Positions 36,817-47,155 are shown, counted from the stretch's first letter. The stretch: DNA of 64,000 bases from Albidovulum sp. (GCA_030837785.1 JAUQYA010000113.1:37468-101467); one strand, 5' to 3'. Numbers and translations are program-made. The notes: a model not told the origin generated them from the sequence alone.

Positions 36817-37500
36817 ATGTCGATCTGGACCCGCATCGCCGACGCCCTCGCCGCCCTTGCCAAGGGCGAGGGACTCGCCGCCGTCTTCGACCGGCTGAAG
36901 ACGCCGCCGGAACGCTCGGTCGGCTTCACCATCGCGGTGATCGCGCTCGGCGCGAAGATGGCCAAGGCCGACGGGCAGGTGACCCGCAACGAGGTCGCGG
37001 CCTTCCGCGAGGTCTTCGCCATCCCGCCGGCGGAGGAGGCCAATGCCGCGCGCGTCTTCAACCTTGCGCGCCAGGACGTGGCGGGGTTCGACCTCTACGC
37101 CGGCAAGATCGCGGCGATGTTCGGGCCGGGTGACGCGGTGCTCGTCGACCTGATGGAGGGGCTTTTCCACATCGCGGTGGCCGATGGCGACTATCACCCG
37201 CACGAAGACAGCTTCCTGCGCGAGGTGGCGCGGATCTTCGGGCTCGGCGACCGCTGCTTCCGCTCTCTGCTGTCGCGCTTCGTGCCGGATGCCCCGCGCG
37301 ACCCCTGGGACGTGCTGGGGGTGGCCCACGATGCGCCGATCCCGGAGGTGCGCGCGGCCTGGCGCCAGGCGGTGCGCGACAGCCATCCCGACCGCATGCG
37401 CGCCCGCGGCCTGCCGGACGAGGCGCTGAAGCTCGCCGAGCAGCGGCTCGTCGACATCAACCGCGCCTGGGAGGAAATCCAGGCGCGCGAGGCGGCGTGA
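36817..37500 (+). CDS. DjlA-like TerB/DnaJ co-chaperone
   Basis: This is a 227-residue protein with a TerB-like helical domain (about residues 30-150, FTIAVIALGAKMAKADGQVTRNE with an acidic pair) followed by a C-terminal J domain (about 160-225). The J domain holds the HPD motif in DSHPDRMR that stimulates DnaK-type ATPases. No membrane segment is seen at the N-terminus, unlike E. coli DjlA, so it is soluble here. The nuclease gene follows after four bases, so they are likely co-transcribed. Confidence 0.88.
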   Translation: MSIWTRIADALAALAKGEGLAAVFDRLKTPPERSVGFTIAVIALGAKMAKADGQVTRNEVAAFREVFAIPPAEEANAARVFNLARQDVAGFDLYAGKIAAMFGPGDAVLVDLMEGLFHIAVADGDYHPHEDSFLREVARIFGLGDRCFRSLLSRFVPDAPRDPWDVLGVAHDAPIPEVRAAWRQAVRDSHPDRMRARGLPDEALKLAEQRLVDINRAWEEIQAREAA

Positions 37501-37504
37501 GGCG

Positions 37505-38536
37505 ATGCGGCTGGCGACCTACAATGTCGAATGGTTCACCAACCTCTTCGACCGCGATGGCCGGCTCCTGGAGGACGGCGGCTGGTCGGCGCGCTACAAC
37601 GTGACCCGCGCCGACCAGCTCGCCTCGCTCGGAATCGTCTTCACCGCGATGGACGCGGATGCGGTGATGATCATCGAGGCGCCCGACAACAACCGCCGCC
37701 ACAAGACGGTGGCGATGCTCGAAAGCTTCGCCGCGCGCTATGGGCTGCGCACCCGCAAGGCGCTTCTGGGCTTCGAGAACGAGACCCAGCAGGAAATCGC
37801 GCTGCTCTACGACCCCGACCGGATCACCGCCGAGCACGACCCGATCGGGCTGCCCGGCGAGGCGGTGGAGGGCGTGGCGAGCCCACGGTTCGATTCGGTC
37901 TACCGCATCGACCTCGACATCGACGCGACGCCCGAGGTCGTGCGGTTTTCGAAGCCGCCGCTCGAGGTGGCGCTGACCACCGCCGCGGGCGCCAAGCTCA
38001 GGCTGATCGGCGTCCACATGAAGTCGAAGGCCCCGCATGGCGCCGAGGGCGAGGCGCAAATCAAGCGGCTTGCGATCGAGAACCGGCGCAAGCAGCTTGC
38101 CCAGTGCATCTGGCTCAGGGAACGCGTGCTCGAGCATCTCCGGGCGAAGGAAAGCCTGATCGTGATGGGCGATTTCAACGACGGCCCGGGGATCGACGAA
38201 TATGAAAAGCTCTTCGGCCGGTCGGGGGTGGAGATCGTGCTGGGCTGGGACGAACCGCGCGAGATACGGCTTTTCGATCCCCATGCCCATGTCGCCTTCG
38301 GCAAGAAGCTCGCGGCGATGCCGTCGACGGCGCGGTTCTACCTCGACGACAAGGGCGCCTTCTTCTCGGCGCTGCTCGACTACATCATGGTCTCGCCCGA
38401 CATCCGCGCGAAGGGGCCGCGCTGGCGCATCTGGCACCCGTTCGACGACCCCGGCTGCTACCGCGTCCCGGAACTGAGGGAGGCGCTGCTGACCGCCTCC
38501 GACCATTTCCCGGTGACGATCGACGCCGATCTGTGA
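37505..38536 (+). CDS. endonuclease/exonuclease/phosphatase family protein
   Basis: This is a 343-residue protein of the EEP (DNase I-like) metal-dependent hydrolase fold. Motifs in order are ATYNVEWFTNLF at the start, IIEAPDNN, LRLIGVHMKSKA (about residues 164-175), VMGDFNDGPG (about 219-228) and ASDHFPVTID at the end with the catalytic His. Substrate may be nucleic acid, lipid phosphate or sugar phosphate. No signal peptide is evident. It starts four bases after the co-chaperone stop. Confidence 0.87.
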   Translation: MRLATYNVEWFTNLFDRDGRLLEDGGWSARYNVTRADQLASLGIVFTAMDADAVMIIEAPDNNRRHKTVAMLESFAARYGLRTRKALLGFENETQQEIALLYDPDRITAEHDPIGLPGEAVEGVASPRFDSVYRIDLDIDATPEVVRFSKPPLEVALTTAAGAKLRLIGVHMKSKAPHGAEGEAQIKRLAIENRRKQLAQCIWLRERVLEHLRAKESLIVMGDFNDGPGIDEYEKLFGRSGVEIVLGWDEPREIRLFDPHAHVAFGKKLAAMPSTARFYLDDKGAFFSALLDYIMVSPDIRAKGPRWRIWHPFDDPGCYRVPELREALLTASDHFPVTIDADL

Positions 38537-38579
38537 GGGCGGCCTGTAAAAGCCGCCCGCCGGTGTCTATATTCGCGCC

Positions 38580-38936
38580 ATGAACCGCATCGCCAGCGCC
38601 CTTGTCGCCCTGACCGTCGCCGCGACGCCGGCGGTCGCCGAGGATGCGAAGCCTTCGGCCGAGGAAGGATTCAGCCTGCTCGAAGAGGGGGCGAAGATCA
38701 TCCTGCGCTCGCTCATGGACGAGGTGGAACCTGCGCTCAAGGACATGCACAAGCAGTTCGGCGAAGCCGTGGGCGAGATGGGGCCGGCGCTGCAGAAGCT
38801 CGCCGAGATGATCGGCGACATCCGCAACTACGATCCGCCCGAGATGCTGCCGAACGGCGACATCATCCTGCGCCGCAAGACACCGCTTGTTCCGGCGCTG
38901 CCGGAACCGGGCCCGAACGGCGAAATCGAACTCTGA
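38580..38936 (+). CDS. exported hypothetical protein
   Basis: This is a 118-residue exported protein of no named family known to me. The signal peptide (MNRIASALVALTVAATPAVA) precedes an acidic helical middle section (FSLLEEGAKIILRSLMDEVEPAL) and an unusual Pro-rich C-terminus (DPPEMLPNGDIILRRKTPLVPALPEPGPNGEIEL). The sequence LPNGDIILRR and its neighbourhood are typical of many Rhodobacteraceae small exported proteins. It is convergent with ppx, six bases apart. Confidence 0.75.
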   Translation: MNRIASALVALTVAATPAVAEDAKPSAEEGFSLLEEGAKIILRSLMDEVEPALKDMHKQFGEAVGEMGPALQKLAEMIGDIRNYDPPEMLPNGDIILRRKTPLVPALPEPGPNGEIEL

Positions 38937-38942
38937 CCCGGC

Positions 38943-40526
38943 TCAGGCGGCAGCGACCGTCACCTGCGCGGTCGCGCCCAGCGCCTCGGCGAGCGAGGCG
39001 AAGCGGGCTTCGGCGACCTCGCCGAAAAGCGCCCGTGTCTCGGGGTTGAGCCGCAGGTCGAGAACCTTCTTCTTCTGCCGCCAGATGATCTCGCCGGCGT
39101 CCTCGGGCGAGCGGACCGCGAACATCGCCCCGAAGCGCATCGCCTTGCCGAGCACCTCGGCCTCGCGGAGCTGATGGTCGTCGAGAAGGGCGAAAAGCGG
39201 GGCCATGCGCGAGCCTGCGCGCGAATTCTTGTAGCGGTGCAGAAGGGCGAGGCCGAGATAGACCCGCTCGGGGTGGCTGAGCCCGCCGAGGTTGGCCCGC
39301 GTCGCGTTGTCGAAACAGGCCTCGGCGCGGTAGTCGGGATGCGCCCGCCAGGTCGTGTCGTGCAGAAGGCAGGCGGCCTTCACGATCCTCAGGCGGTTCT
39401 CGGGCAGGTCGCGGAAGATCGGCAGGATGAACTGGAAGAGCTTCTTTCCGAACCCCGGCATCCGCGCCATCGTCCGCTCGGCATGGCGGCAGGCTTCGAT
39501 CAGCGGGTCGCGCAGCCTCAGCCGTTTCGGCATCTGTTCGTAGAGAAGCCCCTCGCGGATGCCGTAGGAGGAGACGTCGATCTCCTTCGGGTGGAAGGTC
39601 AGGACGATCTGTCGCAGCACCTGCGCGGCGATCGGCACCAGGTCCATCCGCGCCGCCGACATGCCGGTCTTGGCCCTGAGCGTGGCGATGTCGGCCTCGG
39701 CGATCCAGTTGGCGGTCTGCAGCACCGATTGCGGGCCCATCCGGTATTCGTGCAGCACCGTCAGCGGATAGGCCCGCCGCTCCATGTCGAGCCGGGCGAA
39801 GGCACGCCATGACCCGCCGACGAGGTAGAACCGTTCGTGCCCGCGTCCGATCTCGTCGGCCAGCGCCTCGACCGTGTCGCGGATGTGGCGCGCCAGTCCC
39901 TTCTTGCCGCCCGCGACCTGTTGCAGCCGGAACGGCCCGAGGGCCGAGCTGACGCGCCGCCCGACCGCCCCGCCCGAGACCTCGGCCAGTTCCATCGAGT
40001 TGCCGCCGATGTCGCAGACGATGCCCTCGGCCTCGGGCCAGCCCAGAAGCACGCCCTGCGCCGACAGCCGCGCCTCTTCCTGCCCGTCGATCACCCAGAG
40101 CCGCAGCCCGGTCTCGCTTTCGACGAGCTTGCGGAATTCCGGCCCGTCGGTGGCCTCGCGCACCGCCGCTGTCGCGACGCAGGTCAGGGGCGGCAGCTTC
40201 ATGCCCTTCGCCAGGATCGCGAAGCGCTGGAGCGCGGCGAGCGCCCGGCGCTTGCCATCGGGGCTGAGCCTGCCGGTCTCTGCCAGCCCCTGGCCCAGGC
40301 CGGCCATGATCTTCTCGTTGTAGAAATACGCCGGGCTGCGCGCCGCGCCGTCGAAGACGACGAGCCGGACCGAGTTCGAGCCGACGTCCACCACGCCCAC
40401 CCGGTCGAGCGCGCGCGCCGAGGGGTCGTCGAACAACTGCCGGCCGAAGGGGCTCCAGTCCTCGCCACGCGCTCGGGTTTCGGCGGTCATGGCATTCATC
40501 CCTCCGGCTGGCTCGGTCGCGGACAT
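38943..40526 (-). CDS. ppx: Ppx/GppA phosphatase, exopolyphosphatase
   Basis: This enzyme of the ASKHA fold hydrolyses terminal phosphates of polyphosphate or pppGpp. The 527-residue protein has GVVDVGSNSVRLVVFD (about residues 43-58), VATAAVREA, and CDIGGNSMELAEV (about 168-180), the ATP/phosphate-binding signatures. A C-terminal HD-like helical domain starts near residue 330 and includes HDTTWRAHPDYRAE. It is the last gene of the perM-hdaA-ppk1-ppx run, starting nine bases after ppk1 on the minus strand. Confidence 0.93.
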   Translation of the reverse strand: MSATEPAGGMNAMTAETRARGEDWSPFGRQLFDDPSARALDRVGVVDVGSNSVRLVVFDGAARSPAYFYNEKIMAGLGQGLAETGRLSPDGKRRALAALQRFAILAKGMKLPPLTCVATAAVREATDGPEFRKLVESETGLRLWVIDGQEEARLSAQGVLLGWPEAEGIVCDIGGNSMELAEVSGGAVGRRVSSALGPFRLQQVAGGKKGLARHIRDTVEALADEIGRGHERFYLVGGSWRAFARLDMERRAYPLTVLHEYRMGPQSVLQTANWIAEADIATLRAKTGMSAARMDLVPIAAQVLRQIVLTFHPKEIDVSSYGIREGLLYEQMPKRLRLRDPLIEACRHAERTMARMPGFGKKLFQFILPIFRDLPENRLRIVKAACLLHDTTWRAHPDYRAEACFDNATRANLGGLSHPERVYLGLALLHRYKNSRAGSRMAPLFALLDDHQLREAEVLGKAMRFGAMFAVRSPEDAGEIIWRQKKKVLDLRLNPETRALFGEVAEARFASLAEALGATAQVTVAAA

Positions 40527-40535
40527 CTCTATCCC

Positions 40536-42701
40536 TCAATCGCTTGCATGGGCAAGCTTCGGCACGTCCTTCGCGCCGGCCGACCCGCGGCCCGAAAGCG
40601 AGGGGTTTTCCATGAAGAAGCGATGGCAGGAAAAGAGGTCGTCGCGCCCCTCGGGCAGGTCGCGGAGATAGCGGCCGTCGGGGCCGAGCACCCAGCTTTG
40701 CGCCTCGTCGGCGAGGTTCGCGGCCATGATCTGGCTAACGATCTGCGCCTTCACGGTATCGTTCCTGATCTCGACCAGCGTCTCGACCCGGCGGGTCAGG
40801 TTGCGCCCCATCCAGTCGGCCGAGGAGATGAAGACGCGGGCCTTCTTCGAAGGCAGCCCGTGGCCGTTGCCGAAGCAGACGATGCGGGAATGTTCGAGGA
40901 ACCGCCCGACGATCGACTTCACCCGGATGTTGTCGCTCAGCCCCTTGATGCCGGGGCGGAGCCCGCAGATGCCGCGCACGACAAGCTGGATCCGCACCCC
41001 GGCCTGCGAGGCGGCATAGAGCGCGTCGATCACATCGGGTTCGATCAGCGAATTCAACTTGGCCCAGATTTCCGCCGGCCGCCCGGCGCGGGCGTGCTCC
41101 GCCTCGGCGGCGATCAGCTCCAGAAGCCGCGGCTTCAGCGTGATCGGCGAGATGGCGAGGTTTTCCAGATGCTCGGGCTGCACGTAGCCCGACAGGTAGT
41201 TGAACACCTTGGTCGCGTCGCGCCCCAGCGCCGGATCGGCGGTGAAGAAGGAAAGGTCGGTGTAGATGCGCGCGGTGATCGGGTGATAGTTTCCGGTGCC
41301 GAAATGGGTGTAGGTCACCAGCGCGTCGCCCTCGCGCCGGACCACGGTCGAGATCTTGGCGTGGGTCTTGTAGTTGATGAAGCCGTAGACGACATGCGCA
41401 CCCGACCGTTCCAGCCGGCGCGACTGGCGGATGTTGGCGGCCTCGTCGAAGCGCGCTTTCAACTCGACGAGGGCGGTCACCGACTTGCCCGATTCCGCCG
41501 CGTCGCAGAGCGCGGCGACGATCGGGCTGTCCTGCGAGGTGCGGTAGAGCGTCTGCTTGATCGCCAGCACGTTGGGATCCGCCGCCGCCTGGTTGAGAAA
41601 GCGGATCACCATGTCGAAGGTCTCGTAGGGGTGGTGCAGCAGCATGTCCTTCTGGCGGATCGCGGCGAACATGTCGCCATCGTGGTCCTGCACCCGCTCC
41701 GGCACGCGCGGGCTGAACGAGGGCCATTGCAGGTCGCGCCGGCTGTCGAGCACCAGTTCCTTCAGGTCGGCCATGCCGACCATGCCCTTGACCTCCACCA
41801 CCTCGTCGGGGATCACGCCAAGCTCGTCCATGATCAGCGCACGGATGCCCTCGGGCGCGCCGGCGGTGATCTTCATGCGGATCACCTGGCCACGCCGGCG
41901 CCGCTTCAGCGCCGTCTCGAACTCGCGCACCAGGTCTTCGGCCTCGTCCTCGACCTCGATGTCGCTGTCGCGCAGCACCCGGAACGTGCAGTGCCCGGTG
42001 TCGCGGTAACCGGGGAAAAGCGAGTGGAGGTGCAGGAGAAGCAGTTCCTCCATCGGCAGGAAGCGCCGGCCGCCCGGCATCGCCACGAAGCGGTTGATCT
42101 GCTGCGGGATCGGCAGGAGCGCCTGCAACCGCCGCTTGTCGGTCGCGCGTTCCAGTTCCAGCGCGAGGCAGAAGCCGGTGTTGGGGATGAACGGGAAGGG
42201 ATGCGCCGGGTCGATCGCAAGCGGCGAGAGCACCGGGAAGACCTTGTTGAGGAAGTAGTCGGCCAGAAACCCTTCATCGCGCTTGGTTAGCTTCGAGCGG
42301 GTCAGAAGGACGATGTCGTTCGCCTCAAGCCCGCGCTTGAGCTTGTTCCACACCGCCTGCTGGACCTGCATCAGCCGCCGCGCATCCGCATTGATCAGGC
42401 CAAGCTGCTCGGCCGGGCTTAGCCCGTCGTCGGAGAAGAGCGCATTGCCCTCTCGCACCAGCTCGCGCAGGCCGGCCACGCGCACGGTGTAGAATTCGTC
42501 GAGGTTGGTGGCCGAGATCGACAGGAACCGCACCCGCTCCAGAAGCGGCACGCGCGGGTTGCGCGCCTCATCCAGCACCCGCCAGTTGAAGGCGAGCCAG
42601 GACAGCTCGCGGTTGAAGAAGCGCCGGGGGCCGGCGGTCTCGGCGGGGGCGAGCGCGACCGGGGCGGGGAACGGGGCCTTGAGGAAATCTGCCTGTGTCA
42701 T
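40536..42701 (-). CDS. ppk1: polyphosphate kinase 1
   Basis: PPK1 makes long-chain polyphosphate from ATP, reversibly. The 721-residue protein has the four-domain layout: N-terminal [19 protein letters not shown], head domain, and two phospholipase-D-like catalytic domains. The phosphorylated histidine is expected in [11 protein letters not shown] of the first catalytic domain, and [10 protein letters not shown] marks the second. [19 protein letters not shown] and [12 protein letters not shown] are conserved. The start is ATG 42701, since the longer reading overlaps hdaA. It is co-directional with ppx nine bases downstream. Confidence 0.95.
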   Translation of the reverse strand: MTQADFLKAPFPAPVALAPAETAGPRRFFNRELSWLAFNWRVLDEARNPRVPLLERVRFLSISATNLDEFYTVRVAGLRELVREGNALFSDDGLSPAEQLGLINADARRLMQVQQAVWNKLKRGLEANDIVLLTRSKLTKRDEGFLADYFLNKVFPVLSPLAIDPAHPFPFIPNTGFCLALELERATDKRRLQALLPIPQQINRFVAMPGGRRFLPMEELLLLHLHSLFPGYRDTGHCTFRVLRDSDIEVEDEAEDLVREFETALKRRRRGQVIRMKITAGAPEGIRALIMDELGVIPDEVVEVKGMVGMADLKELVLDSRRDLQWPSFSPRVPERVQDHDGDMFAAIRQKDMLLHHPYETFDMVIRFLNQAAADPNVLAIKQTLYRTSQDSPIVAALCDAAESGKSVTALVELKARFDEAANIRQSRRLERSGAHVVYGFINYKTHAKISTVVRREGDALVTYTHFGTGNYHPITARIYTDLSFFTADPALGRDATKVFNYLSGYVQPEHLENLAISPITLKPRLLELIAAEAEHARAGRPAEIWAKLNSLIEPDVIDALYAASQAGVRIQLVVRGICGLRPGIKGLSDNIRVKSIVGRFLEHSRIVCFGNGHGLPSKKARVFISSADWMGRNLTRRVETLVEIRNDTVKAQIVSQIMAANLADEAQSWVLGPDGRYLRDLPEGRDDLFSCHRFFMENPSLSGRGSAGAKDVPKLAHASD

Positions 42702-42750
42702 CGGCGGCTTGGGGCTTTCGACCGGAACGGTTTCATGGCGCGCACCGCCA

Positions 42751-43422
42751 TCATGGCGTCTGCCGGCCGGACAAGTCCAGCACCTCGCGCGCGATCTCGC
42801 GGGTGACCGGCCCGCCCCGGGCCAGCGCACGGGTATCAAGCTCGGCCACCATCGCCCGGGCGGCGGCGAAAGAGCGGTCCATCCGGTTCACCAGCCAGGG
42901 GATCAGGCTTGGCGCGACCGCGATCTGGCGGTCGGCGAACAGCTTCACCAGCACCGCCGACAGGAGCCTGTCGTCGGGCGGCGCGATCCCGGCCAGGGCG
43001 GTGGCCTCCATCCGGCTTGCAAGGTCGGGCAGGACCAGCCCCCAGCTCCGCGGCGGCGCCGAGGCGGTGATCAGCAACCGGCCGCCGCGCGCAAGGACAT
43101 GGTTGTGGAGGTGAAAGAGCCGGGTTTCGGCGGCCTCGTCTCCGGCGACCTTCTCGGCATCCTCGACGACGACCGCCAGCGCCTCGGGCGGCAGATCCGG
43201 CAGGGCCGCGGCCTCCAGCACCACCGCTCCGGTTTCGGTTGCCCAGACCTGCGCGAGATGGCTCTTGCCTGCGCCCTCGGGTCCGATCAGCAGGAGCTTG
43301 CCTGCCGGCCAGCCCCCGGCGTCGATCTGGGCCACCGCCAGCGCATTCGCCGGCGAGACGAAGAAGTCCCCGCGCCCCAGTGCGGGGCGCACCGGCAGGT
43401 CGAAGGCCAGTTGCCGGGGCAT
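42751..43422 (-). CDS. hdaA: DnaA regulatory inactivator HdaA
   Basis: HdaA promotes ATP hydrolysis on DnaA together with the beta clamp and so limits replication initiation; this is the alphaproteobacterial Hda. The 223-residue protein has an N-terminal clamp-binding-like QLAFDLP (residues 4-10), a Walker [10 protein letters not shown] (47-55), an acidic Walker B-like VVVEDAEKV and the C-terminal AAA+ lid helices. It lies 49 bases upstream of ppk1 and nearly touches the perM-like gene. It is not adjacent to dnaA here. Confidence 0.93.
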   Translation of the reverse strand: MPRQLAFDLPVRPALGRGDFFVSPANALAVAQIDAGGWPAGKLLLIGPEGAGKSHLAQVWATETGAVVLEAAALPDLPPEALAVVVEDAEKVAGDEAAETRLFHLHNHVLARGGRLLITASAPPRSWGLVLPDLASRMEATALAGIAPPDDRLLSAVLVKLFADRQIAVAPSLIPWLVNRMDRSFAAARAMVAELDTRALARGGPVTREIAREVLDLSGRQTP

Positions 43423-43423
43423 G

Positions 43424-44491
43424 TCAGGCCTCGTCGCTCTTCGACAGGCCCTGGTAGAGCCGGCTGCCGAGATACTGCGCGATGGCGAAGCGGATCAGCA
43501 CGCCGATCGCGGCGGCGACCGGAACCGCCACAAGCATCCCGGTGAAGCCGAAAAGCGTGCCGAAGGCCGAGAGCGCGAAGAGAAGCCAGACCGGGTGGAG
43601 CCCCACCGAGCCGCCGACGAGCTTCGGCGTGATGATGTTGCCTTCGAGGAACTGGCCCACCGCGAAGATACCGGCGATGGCGGCGATCTGCAGCCAGTCG
43701 CCCCAGAACTGGAAGAGCGCGAGCCCGATCGCGAGCGTCCCTCCGATCAGCGCGCCGACATAGGGAACGAAGGTGATGAGCCCTGCGATCGCCCCGACGA
43801 TCAGCCCGAAGTCGAGACCGGCAAGCATGAGCGAGACCGAATAGAAGGTGCCGAGGATCAGACAGACCGACACCTGCCCGCGCACGAAGCCCGCGAGCAC
43901 TCGGTCGATGTCGCGGGCCAGAAGGCGCACCGTCTCGCGGTGATCGAGCGGCAAAAGCGCGTCGATCCGTTCCACCATGTTGTCCCAGTCCAGAAGCAGG
44001 TAGAACGCGACGACCGGCACGACGACGATGAACACGACCGCGTTGATGACCGACAGGGCCGAGGACAGCAGCCCCGTCGCAAGTTCTCCGCCCTTCGCCT
44101 GGATGGTCCTGCCGATCGAGGCGAGCGTTTCGCGCAGCACGCTCTCCTGATCCATGAGCGAGGGGAAACTGGTGGTGAGGAACCCTTGCAGCTTGTCGAG
44201 GATCGCGGGTGCCGCATTCACCAGTTGCCCGAGCTGGCGCACCAGCATCGGCACGATCAGCAGCGCGAGCAGGATGAAGAGCACCAGCGCGATGATCGAG
44301 ATCGTGGCAGTCGCCGCCGTGCGGCTCAGCCCGATCCGCTCCAGCCGGTCGGCCACGGGATCGAGGAAATAGGCGACGGCGCCGCCCACCAGGAAAGGCA
44401 GGATGACATCGCCGAGCCCCCAGAGCACGGCCAGGAACACCGCCGCGGCGATGCCCCAGTATTTCACCTGTTGCCGAACCGGCAGCGACAT
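43424..44491 (-). CDS. AI-2E family transporter / PerM-like permease
   Basis: This is a 355-residue membrane protein of the AI-2E exporter/PerM family (PF01594) with about eight transmembrane helices. The segments WGLGDVILPFLVGGAVAYFLDPVADRLE near residue 18-45, GVLSDR-type central loops and GGTLAIGLALFQFWGDWLQI near 240-260 fit the family. The transported compound is unknown; in many bacteria it is not AI-2. The start at 44491 matches family length; longer readings reach 44659. Its stop almost touches the hdaA start, so they are co-transcribed. Confidence 0.9.
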   Translation of the reverse strand: MSLPVRQQVKYWGIAAAVFLAVLWGLGDVILPFLVGGAVAYFLDPVADRLERIGLSRTAATATISIIALVLFILLALLIVPMLVRQLGQLVNAAPAILDKLQGFLTTSFPSLMDQESVLRETLASIGRTIQAKGGELATGLLSSALSVINAVVFIVVVPVVAFYLLLDWDNMVERIDALLPLDHRETVRLLARDIDRVLAGFVRGQVSVCLILGTFYSVSLMLAGLDFGLIVGAIAGLITFVPYVGALIGGTLAIGLALFQFWGDWLQIAAIAGIFAVGQFLEGNIITPKLVGGSVGLHPVWLLFALSAFGTLFGFTGMLVAVPVAAAIGVLIRFAIAQYLGSRLYQGLSKSDEA

Positions 44492-44618
44492 TCGGGTGCT
44501 TCCTTCGCTCGCGACCTTCATGGCCCAAGGGCGGCGGCCGCGCAAGCGGGGTCGCCGCGCTTTTCCTTGCAGCGAATCGGCAAGAGCGTATGCTGCCGCC
44601 GTCCTAGGGATTGCCGCA

Positions 44619-47153
44619 GTGCAGAAACACAGCGATTTCGCAGAGTTCACCGAGATCACGCCGGTGGCGGAGATCGACTCCGCCCGTCACGGCTGGCGGG
44701 CGAAATGCCTCCAGCGGCTGGTCCGGCTCGACCTGCCGGTGCCGCGGACGGTGGCGCTGCCCTGCGACACCGTGCGCGCCATCGCCGCCGGAGTCATGCC
44801 CGATACCGAGCGGATCGCGGCGGCCTTCGCCGGCGCGCTCGTCTCGATCCGGCCATCGCCCGCCAACCCCGACTGGGGCGGGCCGACGACGGTGCTGAAC
44901 GTCGGCATGAACGGCGCCAAACACGCCGAAATCGCTGCGGTGCACGGCGCGGCGCAGGCGAACGCGCTCTATCTCGGCTTCGTGCAGTCCTACGCGATCC
45001 ACGTTGCCCGGCTCGATCCCGACATGTTCACCGCCGAACCCTCGTCCGAGGCGCTGGCCGCCGCGCTTGCGGCCTACGAGGCGGAGATGGACGAGGACTT
45101 CCCGCAATCCCCCGCCCGGCAGATGGGCGAGGTGCTGCGCTCGATGGCGCGGGCCTGGGAGGGGACCACCGCCCGGCTGCTGCGCGAGGCGAAGGGGGCA
45201 CCGGCAGACGCGGCGCTGGGCCTCGTCGTGCAGGAGATGGCGCAGGCGCTGGGTCCGGGCCTCTCCGGCTCGGGCACGATCCAGCTCATCGAACCGGTCA
45301 CCGGCGCGCCGCCGGTGACCGGGCGCTTCCGCGGACTCAACCCCGCGAACCGCAAGGCCGAGGAAACCCTCTACCTCGTGAAGGACCGCCGCGGCCATTC
45401 GCTCGAGGAGGCGGCGCCCGAGGTCTTCGCCGCACTCCAGGCCCAGTGCCGGACCTGCCGCGAGAGGCTCCGTGAGGAGATGCAGATCGAATTCGCGCTG
45501 GAGAACGGCGCGCTCAAGGTGATCGACGCGGTCAAGGTGCAGCGCTCGTCGCGCGCCTCTGTCCGCATCGCGGTGACGCTGGCGAAGGAACGCATCATCA
45601 CCCGCGAGGAGGCGATCCTGAGGGTGGAGCCGCGGGCGCTGTCGGAGCTTCTGCACTATCAGGTCGATCCGCGCGCGCCGCGCGACCGGGTGGCGCGCGG
45701 CATCGCCGCGAGCCCCGGCGCCGCCTCGGGCCGGATCGTCTTTTCCGCCGCCGATGCGCAGGCGTCCGCGGCGCGCGACGAACGCTGCATTCTCGTCCGC
45801 CGCGAGACCGCGCCCGAGGACATCCGCGGGATGCACGCGGCGGTGGCGGTCCTGACCGAACGCGGCGGCATCACCAGCCACGCGGCGGTCATCGCCCGCG
45901 GCCTTGGCCTGCCCTGCATCGTCGGCGCCTCCGAGCTTTCGCTCAACCCGCGCGACCGGGTGCTGGCGACGCGCTCGGGCCGGACCTTCCGCGAAGGCGA
46001 CGTGATCACTGTCGACGGCACCAACGGCGAGGTGCTCGCCGGTTCGGCCGAGATGCTGGAACCGGCGCTCGACGAATGGTTCACCACACTCCTGCACTGG
46101 GCCGACAACGTCCGCGACATCGGCGTGCGCGCGAACGCCGACACCCCCGACGACGCCCGCACCGCGCGGATGTTCGAGGCCGAGGGCATCGGCCTTTGCC
46201 GCACCGAACACATGTTCTTCGACGAAGACCGCCTGACCGTGATGCGCGAGATGATCTTCGCCGACACGGCGAAGGACCGGAAGGTGGCGCTGGACCGGCT
46301 CCTGCCGATGCAGCGGGCCGACTTCATCGCGCTTTTCGACATCATGGCGGGGCTGCCGGTCTGCATCCGGCTCTTCGATCCGCCGCTGCACGAATTCCTG
46401 CCCCATGACCGGGAAGGCATGCGCGAGCTGGCCGAGGCGCTTGACCGGCCGCTCTCGGAGGTCACCCGGCGGGTGGAGGCGCTGAGCGAGTTCAACCCGA
46501 TGCTGGGGATGCGCGGGGTGCGGATCGGCGTGACGGTGCCCGAGATCTACGAGATGCAGGCCCGCGCCATCTTCGAGGCCACCATCGAGGCCTCGCGCCG
46601 CGGCGCGCCGGTGGTGCCGGAGGTGATGATCCCGCTGGTGTCGGCCCGCCGCGAGGTCGAACTCGTCAAGACGCGGATCGACGCCGTGGCGGCCGCGGTG
46701 CGCACCGCCACCGGGGCAGAGTTCACCTACCGCTTCGGCGTGATGGTCGAAACCCCCCGCGCCGCGCTCAGGGCGGGCGAGATCGCGCTGCACGCGGCCT
46801 TCCTGTCGTTCGGCACCAACGACCTCACGCAGATGACCTACGGCCTGTCGCGCGACGATGCCGGTCGCTTCATGGGCGATTACGTCCAGCAGGGCGTCTA
46901 CCCTGAGGACCCGTTCCACGTTCTCGACGAGGACGGCGTCGGCGAATTGTTGCTCATGGGAAGCACGCGCGGGCGCCAGATGCGACAGGATGTGACGATT
47001 TCCGTCTGCGGAGAGCACGGCGGCAACCCGGAATCTATTGCCTTCTGCCGGAAAGCGGGCTTCGATTACGTCTCCTGCTCTCCGTTCCGGGTTCCGGTCG
47101 CGCGCCTGGCGGCGGCGCATTTTGCGCTCGCCGATCGCCGGCGGGATCAATAA
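44619..47153 (+). CDS. pyruvate phosphate dikinase-like PEP-utilising enzyme
   Basis: This is an 844-residue PEP-utilising enzyme close to pyruvate, phosphate dikinase. The phosphohistidine domain has GGITSHAAV with His421, and the C-terminal PEP/pyruvate barrel has the catalytic CGEHGG with Cys797, SFGTNDLTQMTYGLSRDD and RTEHMFF. The N-terminal ATP-grasp domain is degenerate: the usual GGKGANLAEM start reads HGWRAKCLQRL, and the MPGMMDTVLNLG region reads NPDWGGPTTVLNVG. Related Rhodobacteraceae proteins look the same. Start is GTG 44619; the enzyme may not use ATP/phosphate as a classical PPDK does. Confidence 0.85.
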   Translation: MQKHSDFAEFTEITPVAEIDSARHGWRAKCLQRLVRLDLPVPRTVALPCDTVRAIAAGVMPDTERIAAAFAGALVSIRPSPANPDWGGPTTVLNVGMNGAKHAEIAAVHGAAQANALYLGFVQSYAIHVARLDPDMFTAEPSSEALAAALAAYEAEMDEDFPQSPARQMGEVLRSMARAWEGTTARLLREAKGAPADAALGLVVQEMAQALGPGLSGSGTIQLIEPVTGAPPVTGRFRGLNPANRKAEETLYLVKDRRGHSLEEAAPEVFAALQAQCRTCRERLREEMQIEFALENGALKVIDAVKVQRSSRASVRIAVTLAKERIITREEAILRVEPRALSELLHYQVDPRAPRDRVARGIAASPGAASGRIVFSAADAQASAARDERCILVRRETAPEDIRGMHAAVAVLTERGGITSHAAVIARGLGLPCIVGASELSLNPRDRVLATRSGRTFREGDVITVDGTNGEVLAGSAEMLEPALDEWFTTLLHWADNVRDIGVRANADTPDDARTARMFEAEGIGLCRTEHMFFDEDRLTVMREMIFADTAKDRKVALDRLLPMQRADFIALFDIMAGLPVCIRLFDPPLHEFLPHDREGMRELAEALDRPLSEVTRRVEALSEFNPMLGMRGVRIGVTVPEIYEMQARAIFEATIEASRRGAPVVPEVMIPLVSARREVELVKTRIDAVAAAVRTATGAEFTYRFGVMVETPRAALRAGEIALHAAFLSFGTNDLTQMTYGLSRDDAGRFMGDYVQQGVYPEDPFHVLDEDGVGELLLMGSTRGRQMRQDVTISVCGEHGGNPESIAFCRKAGFDYVSCSPFRVPVARLAAAHFALADRRRDQ

Positions 47154-47155
47154 TA

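Noticed and set aside
39837..42290. 817-codon plus-strand ORF opposite ppx and ppk1
   Set aside because: Shadow of two certain genes; the residue mix is that of a reversed GC-rich frame.
44604..47150. 848-codon minus-strand ORF opposite the PPDK-like gene
   Set aside because: Shadow; the sense strand has catalytic His and Cys motifs in order.
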